From NCBI GenBank assembly GCA_016871175.1, contig VFZL01000005.1:116806-180805 (forward strand): a stretch of 64,000 bases of DNA. The letters are read 5' to 3'. Origin of the DNA: Acidimicrobiia bacterium. GTDB taxonomy: Bacteria; Acidobacteriota; Vicinamibacteria; Vicinamibacterales; CAVVIG01. Below the pieces are notes generated by a model, which was given only the letters and a program-made list of their open reading frames with translations, was not told where the DNA came from and searched no databases. How positions within the stretch are numbered: the stretch's first letter is position 1; each line of letters begins with the position of its first letter. Made by a program: the position numbers and the translations under genes. Below are positions 16,195 through 26,946 of this stretch, one piece after another.

Positions 16195-18069
16195 ATGCCA
16201 TCGCTCGTCGCGCCCATGCTGACGCTGGCGCTGGCGCAGGGCGGCGGGGCCGCCGCGGCGGATCCCATGCGGGTGTCGCTGCCCGTGGTCGTGCGCGATG
16301 CCCATGACCGTCCAGTGACCACGCTCACGGACAAGGATTTCGAGATCACCGACCGGGGCGTCCGTGTGCCCGTCCTGGACACGCGGTTCGTGCCAGCCGA
16401 CGCCTCCCGTGTCGCCGGTGGTCAGCCGGATCAGGACTCTGGCGCGCCCGATGTGACCACAGCAGAGCCGGGAGCACGCCTGTTTGCGTTGTTCCTCGAC
16501 GAGTACTACGTCGCGGCGGGGGATTCCGCACGTGTGCGGGCACTGCTGGAAGACTTCATCCGCCGACACACCACACCGCGGGATTGGTTTCTGGTGGTGA
16601 AGCCGCTCGACCCGTTGCTGGCGTTGTCCCCAAGCCGCGGCCCGTCGGCAGCGCTCGCGGCCATTGCGTCGTTCGAGGGACGGCTCGGGGATTACGTGCC
16701 ACGGACCGCTTTCGAGCGGGAGCTCATCGCCGCCGATCCCGTCCGGATCGACCGCGCGCGGGCTCGGATTGCCATGTCCGCCGTCCACGCCCTCGCGACG
16801 CGACTGGGACAGCTCGGCGCGATGCGCAAGGCGCTTCTCATCGTCGGTCAGGAGTTCGAACCGCTCCGTGCGGTGGGACGGCTGAGCGACCCGTTGCCGA
16901 CCATCGATGCGATCGTGCGTGCGGCCGACCGCGGCAGCGTAGCCATCTCGACGCTCGACCCCCGGGGTACGCCGCCCGCCGAGTCTCCTGTGGCCGTGCT
17001 GCTGTCCTCGCAACGGACAAGGGTGGCGCCGTCTCGCGGTCAGGCCGTCGACGCCGCCGACGCCGGAACCACCGTGAGCGAGCCCGAGACACTCTTCGCA
17101 CAGTTGGTCCGGCTCACCGACGGACGGGCGATCCGCGCGCCGTTCGACGAGGGCCTCTCCGGTGTGGCCGCCGACCTGGGCGATTACTACCTGCTCACGC
17201 TTCGCGGTGCCGATGATGGTCAGTACCATGCCGTGCAGGTGCGGCTCGCGCGTCCCGGTCTGCGCGCGCGTGCCCGGCCAGGTTACTGGGCGGCCAGCGC
17301 CGAGGCCCTCACTCGCGCATCGCGCGATGCGGCCGATCGCCCGACCCCGCCCGCGCCAGTTCCGCTCCGCTCGAGCCCCCTCATCGTGCCGTGGTTCGGA
17401 CAAGAGCGGATCGATGCCGACCGTACACGCGTGACCTTCGTATGGGACACGGCACCGACGCGGGCCGGCGACCGCATACGTGGCTTTCCGCCGTCCCGTG
17501 TCGTCGTCACGGCCAGGGCCGCCGATGGGGCGACGCTTTTCGACGGGACCGTCCATGCCTTGTCGAGCGGCATGAGCGCGCTGTCGACAGCCGCCTTCGA
17601 GGCGCGGCCGGGCCGCGTGCGCGTGCAGATGTCCATCCAGGACGCGTCCGCCCGTGAGCTTGACACCGATGTTCGCGACGTCGTCGTCTCCGCGTTCAGT
17701 AGCGCCGTCGTGCTCGGCACGCCTCGTGTCTTTCGTGCGCGGACCGCGCGAGAGTTCAACGCCCTCGCGGGTGATCCGGCTGCGGCACCGCATGCTTCCC
17801 GGACGTTCGCCCGAACGGAGCGGCTCCTGATTCGGGTGCCCATCCACACGACTTCGGCGGCCGCCGCTCCCGTTGTGAGCGCCGCGCTCGTGACCCGCGC
17901 GGGTCATGTGATGCGAGCGCTCCCGAGTCTCCAGACCTCAGTTGGCTCGTTCGTGACCACCGACCTGCCGCTCGCCGGCCTGGCGGCAGGTGAGTACAGC
18001 GTACGGTGGCTTGTGTCCAGCGGCGCCGACGAAGCGCGCGAGACGGTTTCGTTCCGGGTCATACCCTGA
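16195..18069 (+). CDS. Secreted VWFA-related protein, paralogue of the preceding gene
   Basis: The 624-residue protein starts five bases after the previous stop. It repeats the same plan: VVVRDAHDRPVTTLTDKDFE, LFALFLDEYYVAAGDS, MRKALLIVGQEF, ISTLDPRGT and YYLLTLRGADDGQYHAVQV, then ARPGYW and a beta-rich C-terminal half with VTFVWDTAP. It is shorter than its neighbour at the N-terminus. The signal sequence (MPSLVAPMLTLALAQGG) is weak, so export is likely but not certain. The pair are tandem duplicates that have diverged strongly and share one transcript. Confidence 0.82.
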   Translation: MPSLVAPMLTLALAQGGGAAAADPMRVSLPVVVRDAHDRPVTTLTDKDFEITDRGVRVPVLDTRFVPADASRVAGGQPDQDSGAPDVTTAEPGARLFALFLDEYYVAAGDSARVRALLEDFIRRHTTPRDWFLVVKPLDPLLALSPSRGPSAALAAIASFEGRLGDYVPRTAFERELIAADPVRIDRARARIAMSAVHALATRLGQLGAMRKALLIVGQEFEPLRAVGRLSDPLPTIDAIVRAADRGSVAISTLDPRGTPPAESPVAVLLSSQRTRVAPSRGQAVDAADAGTTVSEPETLFAQLVRLTDGRAIRAPFDEGLSGVAADLGDYYLLTLRGADDGQYHAVQVRLARPGLRARARPGYWAASAEALTRASRDAADRPTPPAPVPLRSSPLIVPWFGQERIDADRTRVTFVWDTAPTRAGDRIRGFPPSRVVVTARAADGATLFDGTVHALSSGMSALSTAAFEARPGRVRVQMSIQDASARELDTDVRDVVVSAFSSAVVLGTPRVFRARTAREFNALAGDPAAAPHASRTFARTERLLIRVPIHTTSAAAAPVVSAALVTRAGHVMRALPSLQTSVGSFVTTDLPLAGLAAGEYSVRWLVSSGADEARETVSFRVIP

Positions 18070-18309
18070 CTGACACTTTCTGTCGCCGCACCTCTCGTTC
18101 TCGGTCCACTCCTGTCCACGCCATCCGCGTCCGATAGTTCAAGTACTCAGCCGAGCCTGGAGGTTCGCACGGCGTGCGCGGTACTGCACTGAGTTGAGAC
18201 GTATGGGATCCGTTCTTGCTGCGGTCCTGCGGTGAGCGGCCGATTGGATACGTGAACGGGACCGTCGGGTCCCCCTCCCAGAACTGACAACCAATAGGCG
18301 GGTACGGGC

Positions 18310-18957
18310 GTGAGCGCTAGAAGTGTCTTCGTCAGAGCTGTCGTCGCGGTTTGCTGCGCACTGTGTTCGCTGGTGGCGGCGGAGCTCAGTGCCGAGGAGC
18401 GGCCGTCTCGCGGAGGGAGCGCGGTGGCACGCACGACTGCCAGTCCCGCGGTCTGCGTCGCGTCGACGAGCTTGCCGCCGAACGTCAGGGTCGAACGCCA
18501 CTTGCTGCCGCGCGTCGAAAAGATACTGGAACGTTCGCCCACGTTCCGTGAGCAGTGCCGTCGGCTCGCTGCCGCGCCGTGGGTGCACGTGGGTGTCAAG
18601 CTCAATCCGCGCGTATTCGACACGCGAGGCTACCGCGCTGTGAGCGTGATTCAGCGGCCGCGACCCAACTTGCTGATTGCGTTGGTCACGCTCGAGGTGC
18701 TGACGGATCCGGCTGTCTGGCTCGCGCACGAACTGGAGCACGTCCTCGAACAGGTCGACAACGTTGACTTTGAGGCGTTGGCGGACCGTACGCGCGGCGT
18801 CTGGCGCGTCGGCAGCCACATGTTCGAGACCAAGCGGGCGATTGCCGTGGGAGCGGCCGTGGCGGAGGAGGTGCGGAACCGGTCCGCCCACCACGACAGG
18901 GATGTTCCGAGGGAACGGCCGGCGACGCTTGTCGACGATCACAATTCTGAGGAGTAG
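18310..18957 (+). CDS. Secreted putative zinc metallopeptidase-like protein (HExxH), unknown family
   Basis: The protein is 215 residues from GTG 18310, with a signal peptide (VFVRAVVAVCCALCSLVAA). A helical segment carries ILERSPTFREQCRRLAAAP and a beta region carries WVHVGVKLNPRVFD. HELEH at 140-144 is followed by FEALADR at 154-160, where Glu155 could be the third zinc ligand, as in gluzincin-like ExxAD motifs. Catalysis is inference. A homologous secreted protein with HELAH lies at 33246-33962. The gene stands alone behind a 240-base spacer (18070-18309) in which I see no gene or clear promoter. Confidence 0.6.
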   Translation: MSARSVFVRAVVAVCCALCSLVAAELSAEERPSRGGSAVARTTASPAVCVASTSLPPNVRVERHLLPRVEKILERSPTFREQCRRLAAAPWVHVGVKLNPRVFDTRGYRAVSVIQRPRPNLLIALVTLEVLTDPAVWLAHELEHVLEQVDNVDFEALADRTRGVWRVGSHMFETKRAIAVGAAVAEEVRNRSAHHDRDVPRERPATLVDDHNSEE

Positions 18958-19091
18958 CTCGCCCGCACCAAACATCTTCGTAATGCGCCGCCGACGCGCG
19001 GCGCACCGGCCCACAGAGCACACAGTCAGGGGCCGACTCGCTTCCACCCGCCTTCGGGACCCGGCTGTCTGCGTTCCGCTCGTTCCGCGCG

Positions 19092-20345
19092 TCAGGCATA
19101 CATGCCCCGCATTCGTGTGACGGCAGCCACACGGCCGATCGCGACGATGTAGGCGGCGGTTCGCATGTCGACGCGGTACTTCACAGACGTCTGCAGCACA
19201 TCGTGGAAGGCCTCGCACAGCTTCTGTTCCAGTCGTTCGTTGACCTCACGCTCGGTCCAGAAGTAGCCGTGTCGATCCTGCACCCACTCGAAGTACGACA
19301 CCGTGACGCCGCCGATGTTCGCCAGAATGTCGGGCACGATGAAGACGCCGCGCTCGTGTAGGTGGCGGTGCGCCTCCGGCGTCGTGGGACCGTTGGCGCC
19401 CTCGACGACGAGCGTCGCCTTGATGCTGCCGGCGTTGGCCATCGTGATCTGGTTTTCGAGCGCCGCGGGGATGAGGATGTGGACGTCCAGACCGAAGAGC
19501 GCTTCGTTGGTGAGCGGATCGGCTCGCGCAAAGCCTGCGACCGTTCGATGGATCTTGGCGTGGTCGAGCAGCGCGGCGATGTCGAGTCCGGCGTCGTTGT
19601 AGACGCCGCCCTTCCAATCCGCGATCGCGACGATCTTCGCACCGAGTGCGGCCAGCAGCTCGGCCGAGACCGAGCCGACGTTCCCGAAGCCCTGGATGGC
19701 GACCCGCGCTCCCGTGAGGTCGAGGCCGACGTGCTTCGCGGCTTCACGCGTGGTGAGCATCACGCGTCGTCCGGTGGCTTCTCGACGACCCAAGGATCCT
19801 CCCAGCTCGAGCGGCTTGCCCGTGACCACCGCCGTCGACGTGTGGCCGAGGTGCATGCTGTAGGTATCCATGACCCAGGCCATCACCTGCGCGTCGGTGT
19901 TCACGTCCGGCGCGGGCACGTCCTTCTCGGGGCCGATCGCGTCGATGATCTCCGCCACGTAGCGACGTGTGAGCGCTTCGACCTCGCGCCTCGACATCTT
20001 CGTCGGGTCGCAGATGATGCCCCCTTTTCCGCCGCCGAAGGGGATGTGGGCGACGGCGCACTTCCACGACATCCACGCGGCTAGCGTCGTCACTTCGTCG
20101 AGCGTCACGTCCGGGTGGTAGCGGATGCCGCCCTTCGCGGGTCCGAGCGCGATGTTGTACTGGACCCGAAAGCCGGTAAACACCTCGATCTCGCCCGAGT
20201 CCATCTGCACGGGGCAGTGCACGATGATCTGGCGTTTGGGCTTCGTCAGGATTCTCCAGATGCCGGGCTCGAGGTTGAGGATTCGTGCAGCCCCGTCGAA
20301 TTCCTGCAGCATCGCGTCGAAGATGGACCCGCCGGTCGTCGTCAT
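19092..20345 (-). CDS. Glutamate dehydrogenase (Glu/Leu/Phe/Val dehydrogenase family)
   Basis: The protein is about 417 residues from ATG 20345; an in-frame start four codons earlier is possible. It interconverts glutamate with 2-oxoglutarate and ammonia. Substrate-binding and catalytic motifs are complete: [11 protein letters not shown], the dinucleotide/substrate loop PFGGGKGGI, and VPAPDVNTD with the catalytic Asp. The Rossmann motif [10 protein letters not shown] lies near residue 215 and [10 protein letters not shown] near 325. The length indicates the hexameric cytosolic class. It is divergent from methylmalonyl-CoA mutase across 82 bases, which links amino acid nitrogen removal with odd-chain/propionate carbon flow. 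Confidence 0.93.
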   Translation of the reverse strand: MTTTGGSIFDAMLQEFDGAARILNLEPGIWRILTKPKRQIIVHCPVQMDSGEIEVFTGFRVQYNIALGPAKGGIRYHPDVTLDEVTTLAAWMSWKCAVAHIPFGGGKGGIICDPTKMSRREVEALTRRYVAEIIDAIGPEKDVPAPDVNTDAQVMAWVMDTYSMHLGHTSTAVVTGKPLELGGSLGRREATGRRVMLTTREAAKHVGLDLTGARVAIQGFGNVGSVSAELLAALGAKIVAIADWKGGVYNDAGLDIAALLDHAKIHRTVAGFARADPLTNEALFGLDVHILIPAALENQITMANAGSIKATLVVEGANGPTTPEAHRHLHERGVFIVPDILANIGGVTVSYFEWVQDRHGYFWTEREVNERLEQKLCEAFHDVLQTSVKYRVDMRTAAYIVAIGRVAAVTRMRGMYA

Positions 20346-20415
20346 GACATGCCTCATCGCTGGTGCAGCGTGGCCTCCGCATCTTGCGCTGCGCCGAGGT
20401 ACCAGCCGGGGGACC

Positions 20416-20421
20416 TATAAT
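20416..20421 (+). promoter_or_regulatory. Consensus -10 TATAAT for a leaderless mutase transcript
   Basis: A perfect TATAAT lies exactly six bases before ATG 20428, which places the transcription start on the start codon. No Shine-Dalgarno sequence and no good -35 are seen. Confidence 0.6.
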
Positions 20422-20427
20422 GGCGCG

Positions 20428-22050
<1,623 letters not shown>

Positions 22051-22060
22051 AGCGAATCCG

Positions 22061-22537
22061 ATGACCATTGACCAACGACCAACGACCCGAGACCAGCATC
22101 CAACGTCCAACGTCCAACGGCCGATCCGCGTGATCATCGCAAAGCCCGGTCTCGACGGGCACGACCGGGGCGCGAAGGTCATTGCGCGGGCGCTGCGCGA
22201 CGCCGGCATGGAGGTCATCTATACGGGCCTACGCCAATCGCCTGAGCAGATCGTGTCTGCCGCGCTCCAGGAGGACGCCGACGTCATCGGGCTCTCGATT
22301 CTGTCGGGGGCACACAACCACATCGCCCCTCGACTGATGCAACTCATGCGCGACAAAGGTCTGGATGACGTCCTGGTGGTGATGGGGGGCATCATTCCGA
22401 ATGCGGATGTGCCGAACCTGAAGGCTCTGGGCATCAGGGGTGTCTTTCAGCCCGGCACCTCGATGCAGGAGATCGTCGATTTCATGCGGGTGCACGCCCG
22501 GTCACAGGCCCCGGAAGAGGCCGGTCCGAACCCCTGA
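22061..22537 (+). CDS. Methylmalonyl-CoA mutase cobalamin-binding (small) subunit
   Basis: The protein is 158 residues from ATG 22061. The base-off B12 motif is present as [16 protein letters not shown] (DxHxxG with the cobalt-ligand His), followed by [10 protein letters not shown] (SxL) and [11 protein letters not shown] (GG). It holds adenosylcobalamin for the large subunit, ten bases upstream. The first 21 residues ([20 protein letters not shown]) have no counterpart in the family and are encoded by a 7-bp tandem repeat, giving a 7-residue periodicity. The core domain starts at IRVIIAKPG. An alternative start at GTG 22130 would clip the first strand. Confidence 0.92.
   Translation: MTIDQRPTTRDQHPTSNVQRPIRVIIAKPGLDGHDRGAKVIARALRDAGMEVIYTGLRQSPEQIVSAALQEDADVIGLSILSGAHNHIAPRLMQLMRDKGLDDVLVVMGGIIPNADVPNLKALGIRGVFQPGTSMQEIVDFMRVHARSQAPEEAGPNP
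22063..22118. repeat. 7-bp tandem repeat (GACCAAC type) inside the 5' end of a coding region
   Basis: Eight heptamers run without gaps: GACCATT, GACCAAC, GACCAAC, GACCCGA, GACCAGC, ATCCAAC, GTCCAAC, GTCCAAC. They begin at the third base of the mutase small-subunit start codon and are translated as its N-terminal extension. Confidence 0.9.
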
Positions 22538-22578
22538 CGGCGGTATCCTTCGGCCCCGCTGGCGCCGATAACGACAAG

Positions 22579-23592
22579 GTGCCACACCAACTCTTGCTCG
22601 CCGACGACAGCGTCACGATTCAACGGGTCATCAAGCTCACGTTCGCCGATGAAGACATCGATGTGGTTGCGGTCGGCGACGGTGATCAAGCTGTCGAGGC
22701 CATCGACAGCCAGCCGCCCGACATCGTGCTGGTGGACATCGCGATGCCCGGGCGGTCGGGCTACGAGGTCGCGCAGCACGTCCGGACCTCTCCTCGCCTG
22801 GCGCACATTCCGGTCGTCTTGTTGACCGGCGCGTTCGAGCCGGTCGACGAAGCCCGCGCCTCCGAGATCGGCTGTGACGGCGTCTTCGCCAAGCCCTTCG
22901 AGCCCGAAGCGGTCGTCTCGTGCGTCCGCGAGCTGCTGGCCAAGCCGAGAGTCGCCCCGCAGGAGCCCGCAGCGAAGGCGCCTGCGGCTTCTTCGCCCGC
23001 GCCAGTGCAGGCGATGCCCGTGACACCCCTGCCAGCCCCCGCGCCAGCGCAGGCGGTCTCCCTGAAGGCACCCGCGCCGACGGCGACCCCTCGCGCCGCC
23101 GTCGTGTCGGCTCCCGCGGCCCCGCCGCCGGCCACGCCGGATGTCGACGCGTACTTCGAGCGACTCGACCAAGCGTTCGCCACGTTCTCGGTCCCGCCGA
23201 GCGTTCCAGCGCCCGCGCAGCCAGATCCGGCAGCCGCCGCGGCGGCGACAGCTCGTGCGGGAGCTGCGGCGGCCTCACCGTTCACCCCGGCTGCACCAAC
23301 CGACTCCGTCTCGTCGATGACCCTCGAAGAGGCGTTTGCCACGCTCGCCGCGTCACCGAGGCGCAGCGATCCCGCCGCGCCGATAGCGGTGGCGCCCGGC
23401 CCGTCGCCGGTGTCGCCCGATCGAGCGCCTCTCTCCAAGACGGTCGGACTCAGCGCGGCCGAGCTCGAGTATGTCGTGAATCAGGTGCTGAAGCGGCTGA
23501 CCTCACGCCTTGGCAACCCGGCCGAGATCGTCGCCAACGTTGCCGAGCGCGTCGTCCGGGAAGAGATCGCGCAGATCAAGAGTCGCATGTAG
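22579..23592 (+). CDS. Response regulator with receiver domain, Pro/Ala linker and C-terminal helical domain
   Basis: The protein is 337 residues from GTG 22579. Residues 1-120 are a CheY-like receiver: LLLADDSVTIQRVIKLTF with the acidic pair, phospho-acceptor Asp in IVLVDIAMPG (about 53), Thr in VVLLTGAF and Lys in VFAKPFEPEAV. Residues 125-280 are a Pro/Ala-rich flexible linker with a short predicted helix (VDAYFERLDQAFATF). The last 50 residues form a helical domain (LSAAELEYVVNQVLKRLTSR). No DNA-binding domain is visible, so it probably works by protein contact, for example in motility or development. No kinase gene is adjacent. Confidence 0.85.
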   Translation: MPHQLLLADDSVTIQRVIKLTFADEDIDVVAVGDGDQAVEAIDSQPPDIVLVDIAMPGRSGYEVAQHVRTSPRLAHIPVVLLTGAFEPVDEARASEIGCDGVFAKPFEPEAVVSCVRELLAKPRVAPQEPAAKAPAASSPAPVQAMPVTPLPAPAPAQAVSLKAPAPTATPRAAVVSAPAAPPPATPDVDAYFERLDQAFATFSVPPSVPAPAQPDPAAAAAATARAGAAAASPFTPAAPTDSVSSMTLEEAFATLAASPRRSDPAAPIAVAPGPSPVSPDRAPLSKTVGLSAAELEYVVNQVLKRLTSRLGNPAEIVANVAERVVREEIAQIKSRM

Positions 23593-23738
23593 AGCGGACG
23601 TGTTCGACGACCGTCCTCGGCGCGCAAACTCCAGTCGTCTCGATCCGCCAATAACGGGTAAGATCGCCTCGCCGTGGGGACGACCGGCGAGGCCGATCGC
23701 ACGGCGGGAGGTGCCGATTCTCGGCCTCGTGACCAGCG

Positions 23739-23915
23739 TTGGACTCTGTAGCCGTTGTGGCGGCGGGCGTGCTTGGTGCCTGGATGACTTCATACCGTCC
23801 ACTCTCGGGGCGGCATCCGGACTTCCGCGTCCTGGAGTTCTGTCTGGGCGTCGCACTCTTGGCGTGGGCTGTCGGATTCGTGGCGTTCGACGTCGCCTCG
23901 GGTTTTCTTGGCTGA
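23739..23915 (+). CDS. Small two-helix membrane protein
   Basis: A frame from TTG 23739 to TGA 23913 encodes 58 residues. A first hydrophobic stretch [13 protein letters not shown] and a second, [22 protein letters not shown], flank a short charged loop [11 protein letters not shown]. Composition and third-position GC look like coding sequence, not shadow. The C-terminal end overlaps the earliest possible start of the PQQ propeller gene (TTG 23908) and lies 13 bases before its better ATG, which suggests coupling. I do not recognise a family; the start could also be ATG 23784. Confidence 0.45.
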   Translation: MDSVAVVAAGVLGAWMTSYRPLSGRHPDFRVLEFCLGVALLAWAVGFVAFDVASGFLG

Positions 23916-23928
23916 TGTCTGGCACCAG

Positions 23929-25221
23929 ATGCTGAGGACCCGCCTACGTCGCATCTGGTGCTTGTGGCTCTGTTGTGGCATCGCCGTGAGCGAGGTCTGG
24001 CTGCGCGCGGAGCCGTGGCCCCAATGGCGTGGGCCACAGCTCAACGGCGTCAGCACCGAGCGCGATCTGCCTGTGAAGTGGTCGGTACGCGAGAACATCG
24101 CGTGGAAGCTGGCCATGCCCGAGCGATCCGGATCCACGCCGATCGTCTGGGGCGACTTCGTGTTCGTTAACGTGGGGGAAGGCTCGAATCTCGCGCTGTG
24201 GGCGATCGATCGGGCGAATGGCACCCCACGCTGGAAGCGCCCGCTCGGCGGCGGCAATCGCCGCATGATGAAGCAGCAGATGTCGTCCCCATCGCCGGTC
24301 ACCGACGGCAAGTCGGTTTGGGTGATGACCGGCACGGGGGTCCTCAAGGCGTTCGACTTCGCGGGACGGGAGCTCTGGACGCGTGAAATCCAGACCGACT
24401 ACGGTCGTTTCGGTCTGCAGTGGGGCTACGCGTCATCGCCCCTGCTCTTTCAGGGCGCGCTGTTCGTCCAGGTGTTGCATGGCATGCACACCGACGATCC
24501 CTCGTACGTCTTGCGGATCGACGCGACCACCGGGAAGACCGTCTGGCGGGTGGAGCGTCCGACACGAGCACGCCACGAGTCGCCCGACGCCTACACGACG
24601 CCTGCCGTCCTGCAATACAAGGGTGCGACGGAGATCGTGGTTACCGGTGGCGACGCGGCGACCGGCCACGATCCCGCCACGGGCAAGGAGTTGTGGCGCG
24701 CCGACGGGTTGAATCCCCAGAACGACGGCAGCTATCGCATCGTGGCCTCCCCGGTCACCTTCAACGACTTCGTCTACGCACCCACGCGAGCGCGACCGTT
24801 GCTCGCGCTTCGCGCGGGCGGGCGCGGGGACATCTCGACGACACACGTCGCCTGGTCGTTCAACAACGGTCCCGATGTCCCGACGCCGGTCACCGACGGT
24901 CAGCTCTTCTACTCCATCAACGATCGGGGCATCATCTACTGCCTCGACGCGCGCACCGGCAAGACCGTGTATGGACCACAACGGCTGCGCAGCGCGACAT
25001 ACAGCGGATCCCCTGTGCTCGCCGATGGCAAGATCTACATCACCGATGAGGACGGCGTGACGACGGTCCTGCAGGCGGGCTCGACGTTCGCCAGGCTCGC
25101 CGAGAACGATTTGGAGGATTACACCCTGAGCTCACCAGCGATCTCGGACGGCCAGATCTTCATCCGCACGGCGTCGTTTCTGTACGCGGTTGGACAGCGG
25201 AGGCGTGGGGAGAAGCGATGA
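23929..25221 (+). CDS. Secreted PQQ-binding-like beta-propeller protein
   Basis: The protein has about 430 residues. A hydrophobic export signal ([17 protein letters not shown]) is followed by [13 protein letters not shown], the usual opening of these propellers. Repeated blade motifs follow, such as [56 protein letters not shown] and [18 protein letters not shown]. Such proteins are periplasmic or surface scaffolds, or quinoprotein-like enzymes. The calcium and PQQ catalytic residues of real dehydrogenases are not evident, so enzymatic activity is doubtful. It is followed 56 bases later by a membrane-anchored paralogue. Confidence 0.82.
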   Translation: MLRTRLRRIWCLWLCCGIAVSEVWLRAEPWPQWRGPQLNGVSTERDLPVKWSVRENIAWKLAMPERSGSTPIVWGDFVFVNVGEGSNLALWAIDRANGTPRWKRPLGGGNRRMMKQQMSSPSPVTDGKSVWVMTGTGVLKAFDFAGRELWTREIQTDYGRFGLQWGYASSPLLFQGALFVQVLHGMHTDDPSYVLRIDATTGKTVWRVERPTRARHESPDAYTTPAVLQYKGATEIVVTGGDAATGHDPATGKELWRADGLNPQNDGSYRIVASPVTFNDFVYAPTRARPLLALRAGGRGDISTTHVAWSFNNGPDVPTPVTDGQLFYSINDRGIIYCLDARTGKTVYGPQRLRSATYSGSPVLADGKIYITDEDGVTTVLQAGSTFARLAENDLEDYTLSSPAISDGQIFIRTASFLYAVGQRRRGEKR

Positions 25222-25277
25222 CCCTGGAGCGGTGAGCCTGTGAGCTTGGTCTTGGTCGCCGCCCCGTTAGAGAGCAA

Positions 25278-26816
25278 ATGAAGCGATTCCTGAAACTGCT
25301 TGCGGGCATGGTGGGCGCGGGCGCCCTTGTGGCCGGCGTGTTGTACGTGTTCTTCGGACTGCGCGCCGAGCTCGACGGCTCGGGCTGGGCACACTTGGTG
25401 TTCAAGATGTCGCCCGAAGAACAAGCCGCGCTCATCGAAGAGCATCGGGCGAATCAACGCGCGCGTGATGGAGCGACACCGTTGGAGGCGTTGTCGACTG
25501 CCTCGCCACCCGCGGCGGCGTCTGCGGGCACGTCGGCGGCGAGCGCTGAAGCGTCCACGCTGGCGACGGCCATTCCCGGGAACGCGGTCACGCCGGGCGA
25601 CGCCGCGGCTTCTCCGGCCCCCGATGCGCCGCGACCAACGGCGGCGTCACCGGCCTCGTGGCCAGACTTCCGCGGGCCGCGCCGCGACGGTGTGTACCGA
25701 GGTGGACCGGTTCGTATCGTGTGGCCGAGCGAAGGACTGACGCCGCTCTGGAAGCAGCCGATCGGCGGCGGCTACGCCTCGTTCGTGGTCGCGTCCGACC
25801 GCGCGTTCACGATCGAACAGCGTGCACACAAGGAGGTGGTCGCGGCGTACGACGTGGGGAGCGGACGCGAGCTCTGGACCAACGCCTGGGACGGCATGTT
25901 TCAGGAGACGATGGGCGGTGATGGCCCGCGGGCGACGCCGACGTGGGCGAATAGCGTCGTCTACGCCCTCGGCGCACTCGGAGAGCTTCGGGCGCTGGAT
26001 GACGCGACCGGCCGCGTGCGATGGCGGACGAACATCCTGCAGGACGCCGGCGCGACGAATCTCCAGTGGGGCATGTCCGCTGCGCCACTCGTCGTCGACG
26101 ACGCCGTCGTGGTGTTGCCCGGTGGGCGCGGGGGCCAATCCGTGCTGGCATACAGCCGAACGACCGGGGAGAAGCTGTGGGGCGCTCTTCCGGACCAGGC
26201 CGCGTATGCGTCGCCGATGCTGGTGACGCTTGGCGGCGTCCGACAGATTCTCGTCCTCACAGCCGATCGACTTGTCGGATTGTCGGTCGACGGCGGCGCG
26301 GTGCTCTGGTCGCACCCGTGGGTGGGACCGAACAACGGCATCAACGCCGCGCAGCCGATTCTCATCGGCGACGATCGTTTCTACCTGTCATCTGGTTATG
26401 GCATGGGCGCTGCCGTGGTCGAGGTGAGCGGGGGCGCAAGCGGGTTCACGACGCGCGAGGTGTGGCGCAACACGCGGATGAAGAACCGGTTCGCCAGCGC
26501 GGTCCTGCACAACGGTGTCATCTACGGGCTGGACGAGTCCATTCTCGCGGCGATCGACGCGACGACGGGCGAGCAGAAGTGGAAGGGCGGCCGCTACGGC
26601 TACGGGCAGCTGTTGCTGGCTGATGGACATCTCATCGTCCTCACCGAGGACGGCGATTTGGCCCTGGTGCGCGCAACGCCAGAGCGGCACGAGGAGCTCG
26701 CGCGGTTCCCTGTGCTGAACGGCAAGACGTGGAATCCACCGGCGCTCGCACATGGCGTGTTGCTGGTGCGCAACCTGGCCGAGATGGCGGCTTTCGACCT
26801 CCGCGTCAAACCCTGA
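25278..26816 (+). CDS. Membrane-anchored PQQ-like beta-propeller protein
   Basis: In this 512-residue protein one N-terminal helix (LLAGMVGAGALVAGVLYVFF) anchors it in the inner membrane. A region of about 85 residues rich in Ala, Ser and Pro forms a periplasmic stalk. From about residue 125 the propeller begins with WPDFRGPRRDGVY and has blades such as VVAAYDVGSGRELWTNAWDG, LRALDDATGRVRWRTNILQD, VLAYSRTTGEKLWGAL and AIDATTGEQKWKGGRYGYGQ. ATG 25278 has only a weak GAGAG upstream. Together with the preceding soluble propeller it may act as a partner pair; substrate and cofactor are unknown. Confidence 0.82.
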   Translation: MKRFLKLLAGMVGAGALVAGVLYVFFGLRAELDGSGWAHLVFKMSPEEQAALIEEHRANQRARDGATPLEALSTASPPAAASAGTSAASAEASTLATAIPGNAVTPGDAAASPAPDAPRPTAASPASWPDFRGPRRDGVYRGGPVRIVWPSEGLTPLWKQPIGGGYASFVVASDRAFTIEQRAHKEVVAAYDVGSGRELWTNAWDGMFQETMGGDGPRATPTWANSVVYALGALGELRALDDATGRVRWRTNILQDAGATNLQWGMSAAPLVVDDAVVVLPGGRGGQSVLAYSRTTGEKLWGALPDQAAYASPMLVTLGGVRQILVLTADRLVGLSVDGGAVLWSHPWVGPNNGINAAQPILIGDDRFYLSSGYGMGAAVVEVSGGASGFTTREVWRNTRMKNRFASAVLHNGVIYGLDESILAAIDATTGEQKWKGGRYGYGQLLLADGHLIVLTEDGDLALVRATPERHEELARFPVLNGKTWNPPALAHGVLLVRNLAEMAAFDLRVKP

Positions 26817-26946
26817 GGCAAGTCCCGCTGAGACGCCCGCCGCGTCGTGCCCGTTCTCCTTCCGTGATAACCTCCCCGACTGTTGCAGACACGACGCCGT
26901 GGCCGGCTCGAGTCGTCCCAACGCACATAGCAGGAGAGGCACAACC

